Of a stretch of 64,000 nt of DNA, positions 1 to 11,511 are shown piece after piece. Under the pieces are notes generated by a model. The model was not told the DNA's origin, did no database searches, and was given only the letters and a program-made list of their open reading frames with translations. The translations under genes were made by a program, and so were the position numbers. This DNA is from Gnetum montanum (lineage: Eukaryota; Streptophyta; Gnetopsida; Gnetales; Gnetaceae), in the NCBI GenBank assembly GCA_015680685.1, contig MNCI01021551.1, positions 370,790 through 434,789 of the forward strand. The letters run 5' to 3'. Position 1 is the stretch's first letter; each line of letters starts with the position of its first letter.

Positions 1-1000
1 AAAGTTGTGTAGTTGGCGGTTGTACTTGTCGAATGTTTATAATGGGTGGTATCAGGGGCAGCATGTTGTGAGCAAGGGGTTGTTGTTACTGTGGTTGTCC
101 TTGAGGGATACTGAACAGTGTAATTGTGTGAGGTGGCATGTTGTAGTGAGGGGGTTGATGTGATTGAGCACCCATCGCTGCCCATTGCCTGGTCATGTTT
201 TGTGTAGGAACCCCCTGAACTTGTTGGGTTACAGTAGTGGAAGGGGCTCCGTGCGTTTGAACCCGGGGGATATAATGGGTAGACGTAGATGTCGGTATCA
301 CATGTGGCATCCCGATCACGCAGGGTGGGAAGGTCACTCCTACATTGTTTTGAGGGGGTTGCATTTGGAAGAACGGGGGTGTCGTGGCTGTGGGAGGAAT
401 TACGAAGGGAAGTGTGTTGACTTGAACATCAATTGGTGGAGGAATGAGGATGAGAGCAGTTGCGTCTTATTGAGGCACCTATGCTTGCGTGATTCCAAAT
501 GGTTGGATGAACGTAGTTTCGCTCGTGAATGGGTGAAATAGCGGATTTATATAAGTTTGTGGGCTAAGGGTGTCGTATGAGTCTTCATGCTCAGATTGGG
601 CAGCGAACTCATCTTCCTCTTCCGATTGAGGATTTACTACAGGCTGATCTAGCGACTAGCTCCTTTGCAGGAGGATTTGTATGATGAGCTCAAAGTAAGA
701 CTCTGGAACAGGGATGATATCGTACGAGGAAGGAATGAACTCTTGCCTTCCCCTGTAGAAAAGTTCGTATTGCCTTTTAACTTCTATTTCGACTCAGTCC
801 ACAGCTAGGCCAGCTTGTATTTTTATGCATATGAAGTTGTACTGGTCTTGACTTATGATGTTAGACGATGGGTTCCTCCCTTGCAATCTAAGGAACCGGC
901 GAGGCCCCACTGTGGGTTGGACTGCGGGCTATTGGACCGCCATGGTGCCTACGATGTCAGTGACTTGGGTGGTTGTAGTGGTGGTGTTTGCGGTATTCAT
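1..1000 (-). pseudogene. gag: gag N-terminal region of A0 (partial, broken)
   Basis: The minus-strand translation from 1000 leftward matches the gag N-terminus of A1 (4841-5860), including the methionine context and a proline/glutamine-rich stretch. A clean open piece is at 364-86, with the shared motif HVIPTSTS. Gag forms the particle that packages element RNA in the cytoplasm. Only the poorly conserved N-terminal part is in the window; capsid and zinc knuckle lie beyond the left edge. It carries stops and indels and is unlikely to be functional. The identification rests on the A1 copy, where the same sequence leads into a recognisable gag. Confidence 0.75.
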
Positions 1001-2365
1001 GATAAATAGTTGAGAATATGACACAGTGAAGGGATATGAAATTAAAGTACTTGGTGCAGTGTAAACCTACGTTCGTGGCGTACAGCATATACACTGGCTC
1101 TCAGCGTATAGGCTTCAATGATCAGCGTATAAGGGTAGCATAGACAACGTATAGGTATACAGCGTATAGTGTCAGCATAGCAAATCTACGGCGTAGAGCA
1201 TACAACGTATACGCTAAGCAACGTAGACAGCGTCTGCATACAGCGTAAACAGAGTTACAATGTATAGAGTGTAGCGTATACGGACGGCAGCGTAAAGGAG
1301 TTTACAGCGTAGGGCGTGCAGCGTAAACTGAACAGCAGAGACAAAGTCAGCATATAGCGTAGACAGGGTCTACAGTGTAAAGAGTGCAGCATAAACTTAG
1401 TAGCTGCATATATGTCAGCAGCGTAAGCAGGGTTTTGTGTGTAGCGTAGGCATAGTCTGCAGCGTAAAACATGCAGCGTATATGTCAACAGCGTAAACAG
1501 AGTTCTGTGTGCAGCGTAGACAAAGTGTACAACGTAAAGTGGGCAGCGTATATTCGGCAGCGTAGACGTTGGGGGTTTTGCAGGTAGAGTCAGCGTATGG
1601 TTAACAGCGTAGACGCTGGGAGACTTGCATATGGTAAATTTTAAACGGAGTAGCTTAGACGTTGGATAGTTTGCAGACTATGAGTTTTAAACTAAGCAGC
1701 GTAAACATTGGGAGGTTTGCAAAAAGGGTCGGCATGTACTCAACAGCATAGATGCTGAGAGCTCTAAAGCACAACAAGTTTTAGGCAGAGGCCCTCCTTC
1801 TAGCTCTAATTTTTGTACCGTTCGAAATCGTCGATCTCCGGCTTGAAGGAAACAGAGACTTGGAGATACCCGGACACGCATAGAAGATCCTACCTTCGCC
1901 TGAGGATGAGCTGGAATGAACGAAGGCAGAGTACCTTGAGTGGTCCACACATGGATCAGGCAAGGATTTCCCCAAACGTACACCGAGGTGCTATACACTA
2001 GGTTATACGTGAACGGCGTAAAACAGAGCGTAAATAGCGTAATTGATGCGAACAGAGCGTAAACAGAATACATGTAACAATTAATGCAAACTATAACAGA
2101 TTTTAGGAAGAAAATGTAACAATGGTATTTCAAAATGAGAGTTACAATGCACCGGTCTAACGCAGTTGTGGCTTTGACACAAGGCAGACAAAAGCCCTGA
2201 TGGATGCAGGGATGACTATGGGCTGGTTCACACTATAGGCACAGCGTAGAGGCTGTATGCTCAGCGTACAGGGTTGTCCAACATACAAGGTTCTCTGCTC
2301 TGGTTCTCAGCGTCTCTGTTTTCCTCTCTGGTTTGTTTAGAATTACCGATCGAACCTCGATCTAA
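1001..2365 (-). repeat. A0 leader with GCGTATACGC-type minisatellite
   Basis: Non-coding leader between LTR and gag. From about 1060 to 1740 it is packed with variants of the self-complementary motif AGCGTATACGCT and of shorter AGCGTA/TACGCT pieces at irregular spacing. The stretch 1760-2340 matches 3600-4190 (inverted) and 20920-21475. Short open frames here are by-products of the repeats. The position expected for the primer site (about 2340-2355) differs from the TGGCAACTC seen in A1 and B. Confidence 0.75.
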
Positions 2366-3135
2366 TGAAAAATTGGGGCTTTTATACAAGTTTTGACGTT
2401 AGACTCGGGTTAGGCGACACGTGGCGCGTTGACCAAGTGCAAAAGCATAAAATTTACAAGTGTACAACATGTTACATCTGCTGGGCGTATACACTTAGTG
2501 TATACACTGTATCTGATGGGCGTAGACTCTGGGCGTATACGTTGAATCTGTTGGACGTATACGCTGTATCTGATGGGCGCAAACTCTGGGCGTATACGCT
2601 GGATGTGCTGGGCGTATACACCGAGCTTATACACTCTGGATGCTAAGCGTATACGTCGGGCGTATACGCTGATGGCTGCTGGGCATATACGCTGGGCATA
2701 CACGCTAATGGTGGCTGGGTGTACCAAGTCTTGCTCTGTAGTGCTATTTCCATGTCTTCTTCGAGGATTGCATGTCAGGCATATACTTCAGTCGTACAAC
2801 CTGATCGTACTGGTGAGGCGTGTACGCTGGTCATGTACGCTGAGCATATACGCTGTGAACATTGGGTGTATATGCTGAGCATATACACTGAGAACGTTGG
2901 GCGTATACGTTGTGGATATGAACTTGAGAGTATACGCTGGGCATATACACTGAGAATGTAAACTTGGGCATATACGCTAAGCGTATATGTTGAGAATGCA
3001 TACTTAATGAAAATTAAGTATCTTGATCTCCGAAGTTGCCATGTTTGATACCAGATGTAGCCGTGGCCGTCTGTGGATCGTAGGGACCTGCTTCTTATTG
3101 GAAAAGTACTAAACTCAAAATTTTGTGATGTTTCA
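2366..3135 (-). mobile_element. 5' LTR of A0
   Basis: The 770-bp LTR starts TGAAA and ends TTTCA on the minus strand, a perfect 5-bp terminal inverted repeat. It aligns with 20170-20899 but has a deletion in the first 130 bases. The region 2460-3000 is a dense array of GGGCGTATACGC-like units. A G-box (CACGTG, 2418-2423) and a TATA box (complement of 2390-2397) sit near the 3' side. Confidence 0.82.
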
Positions 3136-3584
3136 GTATACGCTTGACATTTTCAGCGTATACGCCCGACATTCTCAGCGTACACATCCATAGCATATAC
3201 ACTCAACGTACACGCCCAGCATACATGCCTTACAAGTACGCTCAGCCTGTACGACTGATGTATACGCCCAGCATGAAATTCCTGAAGAGGCCATGGAAAC
3301 AGCACTGCAGAATAAGATTTGATACAAGGCAGCAATTCACATGAACAAAGCAACCATCAGCGTATACGCCCAGCGTATACACCAAAAGTCTACGTCCTGC
3401 ATGCCCAACGTATACGCCAAAAGTCTACGCCTGCCTGATACAGCATATACGCCCAGCATATACACCCAGCAGATATAACATGTTGTACACTTGTAAATTT
3501 TATTCTTTCACACCCGGTCAACACGCCACGTGTCACCCAACCCGAGTCTAACATCTAAATCTATATAAAAATCCCAATTTTTCA
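3136..3584 (+). mobile_element. 5' LTR of A1, truncated by A0
   Basis: Matches the right-hand part of the intact LTR at 20170-20899, from about 20400 on. It holds GCGTATACGC-like units (3136-3460), a G-box CACGTG at 3527-3532, a TATA box at 3562-3570 and the terminal TTTTTCA at 3578-3584. The first third is missing because A0 is inserted here; it should reappear left of A0, outside the window. Confidence 0.82.
3527..3570 (+). promoter_or_regulatory. LTR promoter: G-box and TATA box
   Basis: The G-box palindrome CACGTG within GCCACGTGTC lies about 30 bp upstream of TATATAAAA. The same pair is at 20842-20886 and, inverted, at 2390-2423, so it is conserved in all three LTRs. In plants CACGTG is bound by bZIP and bHLH factors. 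This probably drives the genomic RNA; the LTR end follows only about 15 bp after the TATA box. Confidence 0.6.
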
Positions 3585-3596
3585 TTAGAACGGGGT

Positions 3597-3605
3597 TGGC
3601 AACTC
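3597..3605 (+). other. Candidate primer binding site of A1
   Basis: TGGCAACTC begins 12 bases after the LTR end. It differs by one G-to-A change, a CpG decay, from TGGCGACTC, the tRNA-Arg-type primer site known from Ogre/Tat elements. The same nonamer follows the LTR at 20912-20920. The A0 copy is altered here, so the call is tentative. Confidence 0.5.
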
Positions 3606-4840
3606 TAAGAAACCAGAGAGAAAAGATGCTAAGAACCATAGCAGAGAACCTTGTACGCTGGACCTCAACCCTGTACGCTGAGCATACAGCCTCTATGCTG
3701 TGCCTGCAATTTGAACTAGCACACAGTCATCCCTGCATTCATCGGGGCTATTCGTCCGCCTTGTGTGAAAGCCACAACTACGTTAGACCGGTGCATTGTA
3801 ACTCTCACTTTGCAATAATATTACTGCATTTTCTTCCTACAATCTATTACAATTTTTTCATTAATTGTTGCATGTTTACTGTTTACACCCTCGTACCTTT
3901 ACGCTCTGTTTACACCAGTTACGTTGTTTACACTTCGTTTTACGTCTGTTACGCCATTCACATATAACCTAGCGTATAACACCTCGGTGTACGTTTGGGG
4001 AAATCCTTGCATGATCTGCATGCGGATCACTTAAGGTACTTTGCCTTCATTAATTCTAGTTTTCCCTCAAGTGAAGGTAGGGTCTTTTGTGCGTGTCCGG
4101 TGATCCCCCGGTTTCTGTTTCCTTCCAGTTTAAGACTGATGATTTCGGATGGTGGCGCTAGAAGAAGGGCCTCTTCCTAAAACTTACTACGCCTCAGAGC
4201 TCTCAGCGTCTACGCTGTTGACTATACGCCAACCTTATCTACAAACTTCCCAACGTCTACGCTGTTGAGCATCTACGCTGCTGACCATAAGCCGATTCTG
4301 TCTACAAACTCTCCAGCGTCTATGCCATTGAATATACGTTGTCTGCTATACACTGTAGACCCTGTCTACGCTATACGCTGACGCTGCACATTTTACACTG
4401 TAGACTTTGTTTACGCTGAACACACATAACTCTGTTTACGCTGCTAACATATACGCTACACACTTTACGTTGTAGACTTTACCTACACTGCACACAAGAC
4501 TCTGTCTATGCTACCGCTAAGTTTACGCTGAATACCGTATGTCGTAGACTCATCTACGTTGCCGTCCAGTATACGCTACACTCTGTATGCTGTAAACCTG
4601 TTTACGCTATACGCTGGCGCAGTATGCGCTGCTTAGCATATACGCTGTAAGCTTTAAGCCGTAGATTCTCTACACTGCCGCTATATCCTATATACCCATA
4701 CGCTGTCATTATTCGCTGGTCATTGAAGCCTATACGCCAAGACCCAGTCTATACGTTGTATGCCACGAACGTAGGTTTACGCTGCACTAGGTATACTAGT
4801 TTCATTTCCCTTCACTGTGTCATATTCTCAACCATTCATC
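3606..4840 (+). repeat. A1 leader with palindromic minisatellite
   Basis: Untranslated leader. The part 3606-4190 matches 20921-21475 and the inverted A0 leader. From 4200 to 4800 it consists of degenerate TACGCTG / AGCGTA units, many forming parts of AGCGTATACGCT. Some Ogre elements carry an extra ORF here, but the open frames (for example 3596-3967 and 3995-4180) show no recognisable domain and contain repeat-derived residues, so I do not call a gene. Confidence 0.7.
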
Positions 4841-7329
4841 ATGAACACTGCAAACTCCACCACCACAACCACCCAGGTCACGGACCTTGTAGGCACCATG
4901 GCTATCCAATAGCCCGTGGTCCAACAGCCTGCGGTACAACCCACAGTGGGGCCCCACCGTTCCCTTAAATTGCAAGGGAGGAACCCATCATCTAACGTTA
5001 TAACTCAAGACTAGTACAATTTCATATGCGTGAAAATACAAGCCGGCCTAGCCATGGACCGAGCCGAAATGGAAGTTAAGAGGCAATATGAACTTTTCTA
5101 CAGGGGAGGACAAGAGTTCATTCCTTCCCCATATGATATCATCCCTCTTCTAGAGCCTTACTCTGAGCTAATCACACAACTCCTCCTGCAAAAGAGCCAG
5201 TCTCTAGATCAGCCTGTAGTAAATCCTCAACCGGAAGAGGAGGATGAGTTCGCAGCTCAATCCAAGCATGAAGACTCATACCATACCCTTAGCCCACAAA
5301 CTTATATAAACTTGTCGTTTCACCCATTCACGGGCGAAACTACATCCCTCCAGCCATTTGGAATCATGCAAGTGCATGTGCCTCAACAAGACACAACCTT
5401 TCTCATCCCCACACCTCTAGCAAACAATGTTCAAGTCAACATGCTTCACCTCGCAATTCCTCCTGCAGCCACGGCACCCCCGTTCTTACAAATGCAACCC
5501 CCTCAAATCAATGTAGGAGTAACCTTCCCACCCCGCATGATCGAAATGCCACACGTAATACCGACCTCTACATCTGCTCATTACATACCGCGCGTCCCAA
5601 CCCAAGGAACATCCTTCACAATGGTAACCCAACAAGTTCAGGGGATTCCAACACAAAACATGACCGGGCAATGGACAGCGATTAGTGCCCAATCACATCA
5701 ACCCCCTCATTATAACATACCACCTCACATAATTTTACAAGCTAATATTCCCCAAGCACAACCACAACAACAGCAACGCCTTGCCCATAATATGCTGCCC
5801 CTGATACCACCTGCTATAAATATTCCACAAGTAGAACCCCCAACTACATAGCTTTCAGCCTTCCAACCCACTATTTAACAATCCAATTTGTACACTGTAC
5901 CACATCCCCAACCTGCCATCTCACCTAGCACTCAAGACTAGGTTGATGCTAAGAAACTAATGCAGGAACTAGTTGACGAGGTTAAACACCTCAAGACAGC
6001 CACCGACAGAGAGTTGAAGGTAGTGGACTTTTACCACGATGACCCCATCAACTCTTCTGTTCCGTCCCTAACCTTGCCCAAGGGTGTATCATTGCCTACG
6101 CTAACTAAGTACAATGGGGAGACGGATCCCAATGCTCACCTTATAACATTTAAATTAGAATGTGCATTACTTTAGGCATGGCCACACGCCATTTTGCGAG
6201 TGTTCCCTATGTCCCTCGCAGGGAGAGCACTTGATTGGTATCGGGCCTTGCCAAGAAACTCGATATTTTTTCTAGAGGAGTTGTTACATCAATTCGTTAC
6301 CAGGTTTAAGTATAACTTGAAACCTGAAGCACCACTTGACAGTCTTATACAGGTCAAACAAGCACCCCTAGAACTCGTACAAAAATTCATCCAAAGGTGG
6401 AGTGCTGCTCTTAATGAGCTCCTCGAGCCGATCCCACAGACGTATCTACTCACCATTATAAAAGGGTCTGTCAACAACTTTTTCAAATCCAAGTTATACT
6501 ATCTCAATGTGCGTAACCTAAATCAAGCCTTTGTACAGATTAAAAACATAGAGGAGGCAGCCCAAAATAGCCACGATCCTGCGTATTTAGCCTTTAAGAA
6601 TCAACACAGTAAAAAAGATAAAGAAAAGGCTAAAACAACTATAGCAGCGTTGGCAAAAACACAGCAAGCAAACGTGGGACAACAAAGCAAACCTCCTGTT
6701 GCCCCTACTAATTACACTAAACCAACTCCTGCAACTGCACCAGAATCGTCCTCATCACAAAACCCAACACCAAATCGTACAAGAAACTTCGAGAGGAAAG
6801 AACCCTCCCAATACACACCACTACCCATGAAACCATCGCAGTTGTTTGACCAACTCCTGAAGGCTGGGTTAATGAAACACAAACAGTTATCCCCTGTTGC
6901 TATCTAGAAACATGATCAGTTCTATCAACTGGTTCAGAACCCAAGTTTAGCAACGTTGGATTAACCCCTAGTATCAAAAGGTTTTAGAATGGATCACTTC
7001 TGCAACTATCACCAACGTAATGGGCATGGAACGGATTATTGTTTCACCCTGAAACAAGACATCCAATGAATGATCGATGGAGGTCAGATCACTTTTGACG
7101 AAGCCAACCCAGTCCAGCCACAAAACTAGGCCATGGGTGTGTATAAAGATCCGCTAAATACCAAAGAGGCGTCGTACATCATTAATACGATCTATCTTGA
7201 TAACGAAGCTGACACACCTAGCATTAACACCGTCTACTCTGACCATGATCATCAAACGCCTAACAAACCATTTGTAGTGCATATTCCTCCCACTGTACAA
7301 ACATTCATGCCTCAATCATCATATGCACC

Positions 7330-7700
7330 GCAGTAGCCATATGTCATCCAAGTGCCCCCTGCCGTAGCGACTTCTAACACCCCAACACATGAAAAACCAT
7401 ACGTGGTGCGTGTACTTCCTGCCGCTACTACTGCAAACTCACACACACCTTCTATTCAGCCTGCCCCTTACGTAGTCTAAGTACCACCTGCCGTTGCAAT
7501 AGCGGAGGTCCAATCTCCACCTAAACCAAGTCCATACGTCGTTAGGACACCCAAAAGTCCTAATGATTACCAATCCTTCACCCTGCAAACGCAAAGTAAA
7601 CCCAGTCCTTATGTCATCAAGGTGCCCAGCCGGTCTGACACTCAACCACACGTAACCATTCAACCGCAACCATGCCCTTCTCCATACTTAGTATGAATCC
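7330..7700 (+). repeat. PYVV-repeat linker in gag-pro
   Basis: Within the gag-pro frame a short motif recurs about six times at spacings of about 15-30 residues: PYVIQVPPA, PYVVRVLPA, PYVV then stop then VPPA, PYVVRTP, PYVIKVP and PYLV. It is a proline-rich repeat between zinc knuckle and protease. The DNA repeat is imperfect, so the peptide pattern seems older than the decay. Confidence 0.6.
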
Positions 7701-8537
7701 CAAGGCAACCTGAGGCCTCAAAACCAACCGTGCCCCCGCGCCACACACGAGAATGCTTAGCGGATAGGCTTACACACGAACGCTTGGAGAAGGAGCATCA
7801 ACAGCTAGCTGTAGGACCTCCTAAACTGACTCTGCTAAATGCAATACCCATGACATAACCTAATAATCAACCAAACACAGGCAAGGAGGGTAAATCGTCC
7901 AGAAAACATGATACATCTAAAACAACAATTCCAAAAAAAATGACAAACCAACGATGCACGAAATAAAACTGTTGGACCCAATGGACCAAGTCACTGCCGA
8001 CAAAGATACGCCCAATAGTAGAGACCTAGCCACAGCCCTAACAAGAGTCACACAAACACTCAAACAAAAAAATACTTCATTAAGTTTATACGACCTAGTG
8101 CTAACATCTCAAACCCATCGCGAAGCTTTAGTGCGCATGTTAACATCCATCCTAGTAAGCGAGGACTTGCCTCCAAATGAACCTTCAATTCATGCGGTAA
8201 TGTACTCACCTCAAGGGTCAACTTCCAAGCCATTAAGCTTCCATAATAACAACATCAAGTTGGATGAGAAAACGGGAGGGGTAACAATAGCCCCTATGTT
8301 CAAAACAATACGGGTAAACCAATTCAAGATACATAGGGTCCATGTAGATGATGGAGCTGCCACAAACGTAGTCCCATGTCCCATCATTGAATAACTCGGG
8401 CTCACAGAGCTAATCAGACCAACTGCCACCACATGCTTGAAATCATTCAACGGGTTGCACGTGATGGTCAAAGGCACCGTGACTTTAGACTTCATAGCAA
8501 GGGATCAATTCCCCACATCTGCTGACTTTGTGGTAAT

Positions 8538-8595
8538 TGATGAAATGCTAGGGTTTAACCTAATCTTGGGAAATGCTAGGGTTTAACCTAATTGA
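8538..8595 (+). repeat. 22-bp direct duplication at the protease end
   Basis: GAAATGCTAGGGTTTAACCT plus two bases occurs twice, separated by TCTTGG. The second copy sits where a protease would continue with its conserved ILGRPW-type segment, so the event damaged the protein end. Confidence 0.75.
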
Positions 8596-9058
8596 TGAAA
8601 AGCAGTCTCTTTCCCTATACACCAAGAAATTCACCTACCTTATGAAGGTGGCAAAATTGTTATACACGGGGAGGCTGCTACACCCATCATCTCATCGTAC
8701 ATAGACACAGACCAAGGCTCAGAGGTTAAGCTCGAATAGCCTAAACAACACGATATAAATGAACAACAACCGGTAGGCAATAATCTTTTAAACACAAAAT
8801 AAAATTTACCCAAAACAGAAATACCTGGGCCTGACATTGTACATACGCAACCTCACTTAGAAACCACAACTGACACGGAAACCACGACACATGCAGAAGC
8901 GCACGAAAATACTAATGCGAGAACAATCCCACCAGACGTCCCTTGGGTTGAATTACCATTCAACGTGATCAGCGAAGGGGACGCTAAATATAGAATAATA
9001 CCCGCTAACGTGTCGCCTAACGTCAAAATGAGAAAAATCAAAAAATTACTAAATCAAT

Positions 9059-9450
9059 AAACAACATATGGTCCGAAATGACGTTAAACTATAAACTATC
9101 CGAAATGACGTTAAACTACATTCCCTGTCTGAAATGAGGTTAAACTACATAACAAGTCCAAAACAACATTAAACTACATTCCAAGTCCGAAATGACATTA
9201 AACTATCATGTCTGCAATGACATAAAACTAGCCATGATTAGAGATGGTTGGTCAATCGAGAAACCCACTCGTATCATTCGAAACGTCTCTTGCATACGCT
9301 GGGGCCTGAAATGGCCTTAAACTACGCATATGGCCCGGAATGGCCTTAAACTAGTGCGTATGTGACCCGAAATGGCCTTAAACTACGCATATGGCCTGGA
9401 ATGGCCTTAAACTAGTGCGTATGTATCCCGAAATGGCCTTAAACTAGATC
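9059..9450 (+). repeat. Tandem array with TTAAACT core, left side of interval
   Basis: Units of about 25-36 bp with core ATGRC(N)TTAAACTA. The first part (9060-9235) has units like CCGAAATGACGTTAAACTA. The second part (9300-9450) alternates ATGGCCTTAAACTACGCATA and ATGGCCTTAAACTAGTGCGT. Related arrays lie at 14865-15080 and 18700-19165. Confidence 0.85.
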
Positions 9451-9802
9451 ATTCACTTATACTTTTTTCTTCTCCCACATTCCGGCTCACTGTTCGACCT
9501 TACGCTTACATTGTCATCTTGTCCTTTTTCGCAATTATCTTTCAATCCTACTTATGATTACATCCATGCATTACACTTAAACTACAAAAACAAACCAAAA
9601 CATTTTACATCGTCGTGTTGTGTTTACAATTAAACTCAAAATCAACAAAAAAAAAGAGAATTTTTATACATGTAATGATGTACAATTACAAGATTTAACT
9701 AGTTTCATCCATCTACTTAATATAACTCAAAATTTTTAATCTACAATTCCCATATAAATTTGAGTCAGAAAAACAAAACAAAAAAAAACTAAAAACTAAA
9801 AA
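9451..9802. other. AT-rich stretch without a gene
   Basis: This separates the tandem array from the stop codon of the antisense gene. It is A/T-rich with A-runs. On the minus strand it would be the 3' untranslated region of the antisense gene; I see no clear polyadenylation cluster that I would call. Confidence 0.5.
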
Positions 9803-11511
9803 CTAAACATCAGGGGCAGGAGGGTCGTCCCCTTTAGACCCACTGGCATCATGGGGCCCCGCTCCACTGGGGTCGGCTTCTTGGACATCATCATCGCCTT
9901 GATCCTGAAAATGCAAAAGAAACAATCAACATAAGGACAAAAAATAAAAAAATAAAAAATAAAAAAAGAGACAAAAATTTCAAACATTATTCAGCGAACC
10001 AATTTCATAACAACAAAATGCTTACCGCAGGGGATCCCCCTAAGCCGAATTCCAGTCGGCGAAGGATTTCCTCTTCAGAGACACTGGTCCAATCGGTCCC
10101 ATCGAGGCCTAGGTCAACATCTATCAAGGCCTTCCCCTTGTTAACAGCTGACTAGGTAGGATTCTTTAAAGGGAATTCACCCACCAACACCTCCCCAAAA
10201 GCCATCGTGATTACCCTAGTGGGCAATTCCATCTCAACAGTTGTGTTTTGAGCAAAGGTATCGAACGCAAAGCGCAGACCCAGACCCTCCACAAACATTT
10301 CGAGTTGATGCTTTTCAATAGATACTTCCTTCAACGATCTCTTATAATGATGTTTGTGGTTCTTTTCATCCTGGCCCCATTTGCATACCTTGGAAGCGAA
10401 AGCCTTCCAATCCTGGCACTTGAGGTTTAGTAGATTCACTTGGGCCTTACACTCTGCTAGTTTCTGGGTCAGTGACGCGTGGTGATTGAGTAGGTTCCAG
10501 TATCTAGTATATGTGACTTCAAAAGTCCGCCAAGAGCGATCACCACTTAGTTTAGCAGAGGCGAACTCATACCGAGCCTTGAGATCGTCACGCTCAACTG
10601 ACAACTTGGAAAATTCCTTCTCCTTTGCTTGAACTTGCAACGACAACTGCTCAATGGAATGCCTACAAGTCCAGAGCGATTCGGCATTGTGTACAAGACC
10701 CTCTACCACCTCCTCATAAACTAGCCTTGGTACCTGCTCAACTTTTGGGGATAGCATGGGCAAACTCTCTATGCTAACTATCTCAGAGGGATCCCACCTT
10801 ATTTTGGCACCTATGCACACGAAAAGAACGAATGCTAAAACGACAAAAATGGGGTGTGAAACTCTAAAGCTGTAAAGAACTCGAAACATTTATACCTATC
10901 TCAGGGTGGGCTTCTTGAATACGTTCAACAACCTCCTCAATGATACCAGCCACAAAATCCATTTTACTTGGCATTTTGGTCCAAGTAAATGGTCCACGAG
11001 TCCGAGATGGACTAACCTCTGCGGTCCTTTTAGGAGGAACCATTTTCATCGGCACATCCAGCCGCATCGTTCTGGTTTCACTACCTTCGTCTAGAAGTGA
11101 TGAAACATAAAAATAAAACACCATAAAACAATAACTCACAAAGCAATGCAATAAAATAAAAGAAAACATACCATGTTCCCTATCCCCTTCTGGGTTTGGA
11201 GGGTCACCAAGGTCCAACCTTCCCTTGAGGAAGCTACTGAACAGCTCATCGACACCCTGGTCATCGACCAGTTCAGTCTCCATGGTGTCTTCCTGTAGCT
11301 CCTCCGTTTCTTCCACCTGATCCTTACCAGCCTCTTTCTCCTCAGTCATTAACTCCATGGTAGCTTCCTCCTCTTCAATAATTGTCTCTAATTCCTGCCT
11401 CCTCACTTCTCGAGTCAGGTCTGAAGGCATCAGTGGCATGTAAGCAGTCAAAATAAAAAATTATGAATAAGATGAAAACGATAAAGCAATAACTGTACTA
11501 AGTTTACTTAC

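Larger units (their letters stand above)
1..3135 (-). mobile_element. Tat/Ogre-like LTR retrotransposon A0, 5' end, inserted into A1
   Basis: Reading on the minus strand this is a 5' LTR (3135 down to 2366), a repeat-rich leader (2365-1001) and the start of gag (1000 down to the window edge). Each block matches A1 on the plus strand in the same order. The terminus is exact: the LTR starts TGAAACATCAC, complementary to 3125-3135. The next base, 3136, is already inside the LTR of A1, at a point matching about 20400 in the intact LTR. I infer that A0 integrated in opposite orientation into the 5' LTR of A1. Its remaining body lies left of the window. Confidence 0.8.
4841..9058 (+). pseudogene. 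gag-pro: gag-protease of A1 (decayed)
   Basis: One frame runs from ATG 4841 to about 7930, interrupted by eleven stops (eight TAG, two TAA, one TGA); it then shifts at an A-run (7931-7938) into another frame that carries the protease. Domains in order: Pro/Gln-rich N-terminus; capsid-like region about 5960-6600 (LAGRALDWYRALP); basic Ser/Pro linker; zinc knuckle near 6990-7050 (CNYHQRNGHGTDYC); proline-rich linker with repeated PYVV motifs (7330-7700); aspartic protease about 8290-8570. The protease active site reads DDGAA instead of the usual D-S/T-G. A 22-bp duplication lies just after its ILG motif. The last stop is at 9056-9058, where the tandem array begins. Gag packages the RNA; the protease would cut the polyprotein. 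Not functional as it stands. Confidence 0.85.

Noticed and set aside
3596-4180. Ogre-type ORF1 in the leader
   Set aside because: Frames at 3596-3967 and 3995-4180 look open, but the matching B and A0 leaders do not keep a common long frame and no domain is visible.
1-5860. Large palindrome made by inversion of one element
   Set aside because: The exact LTR terminus at 3135 abutting an internal LTR position at 3136 is better explained by nested insertion of one copy into another.
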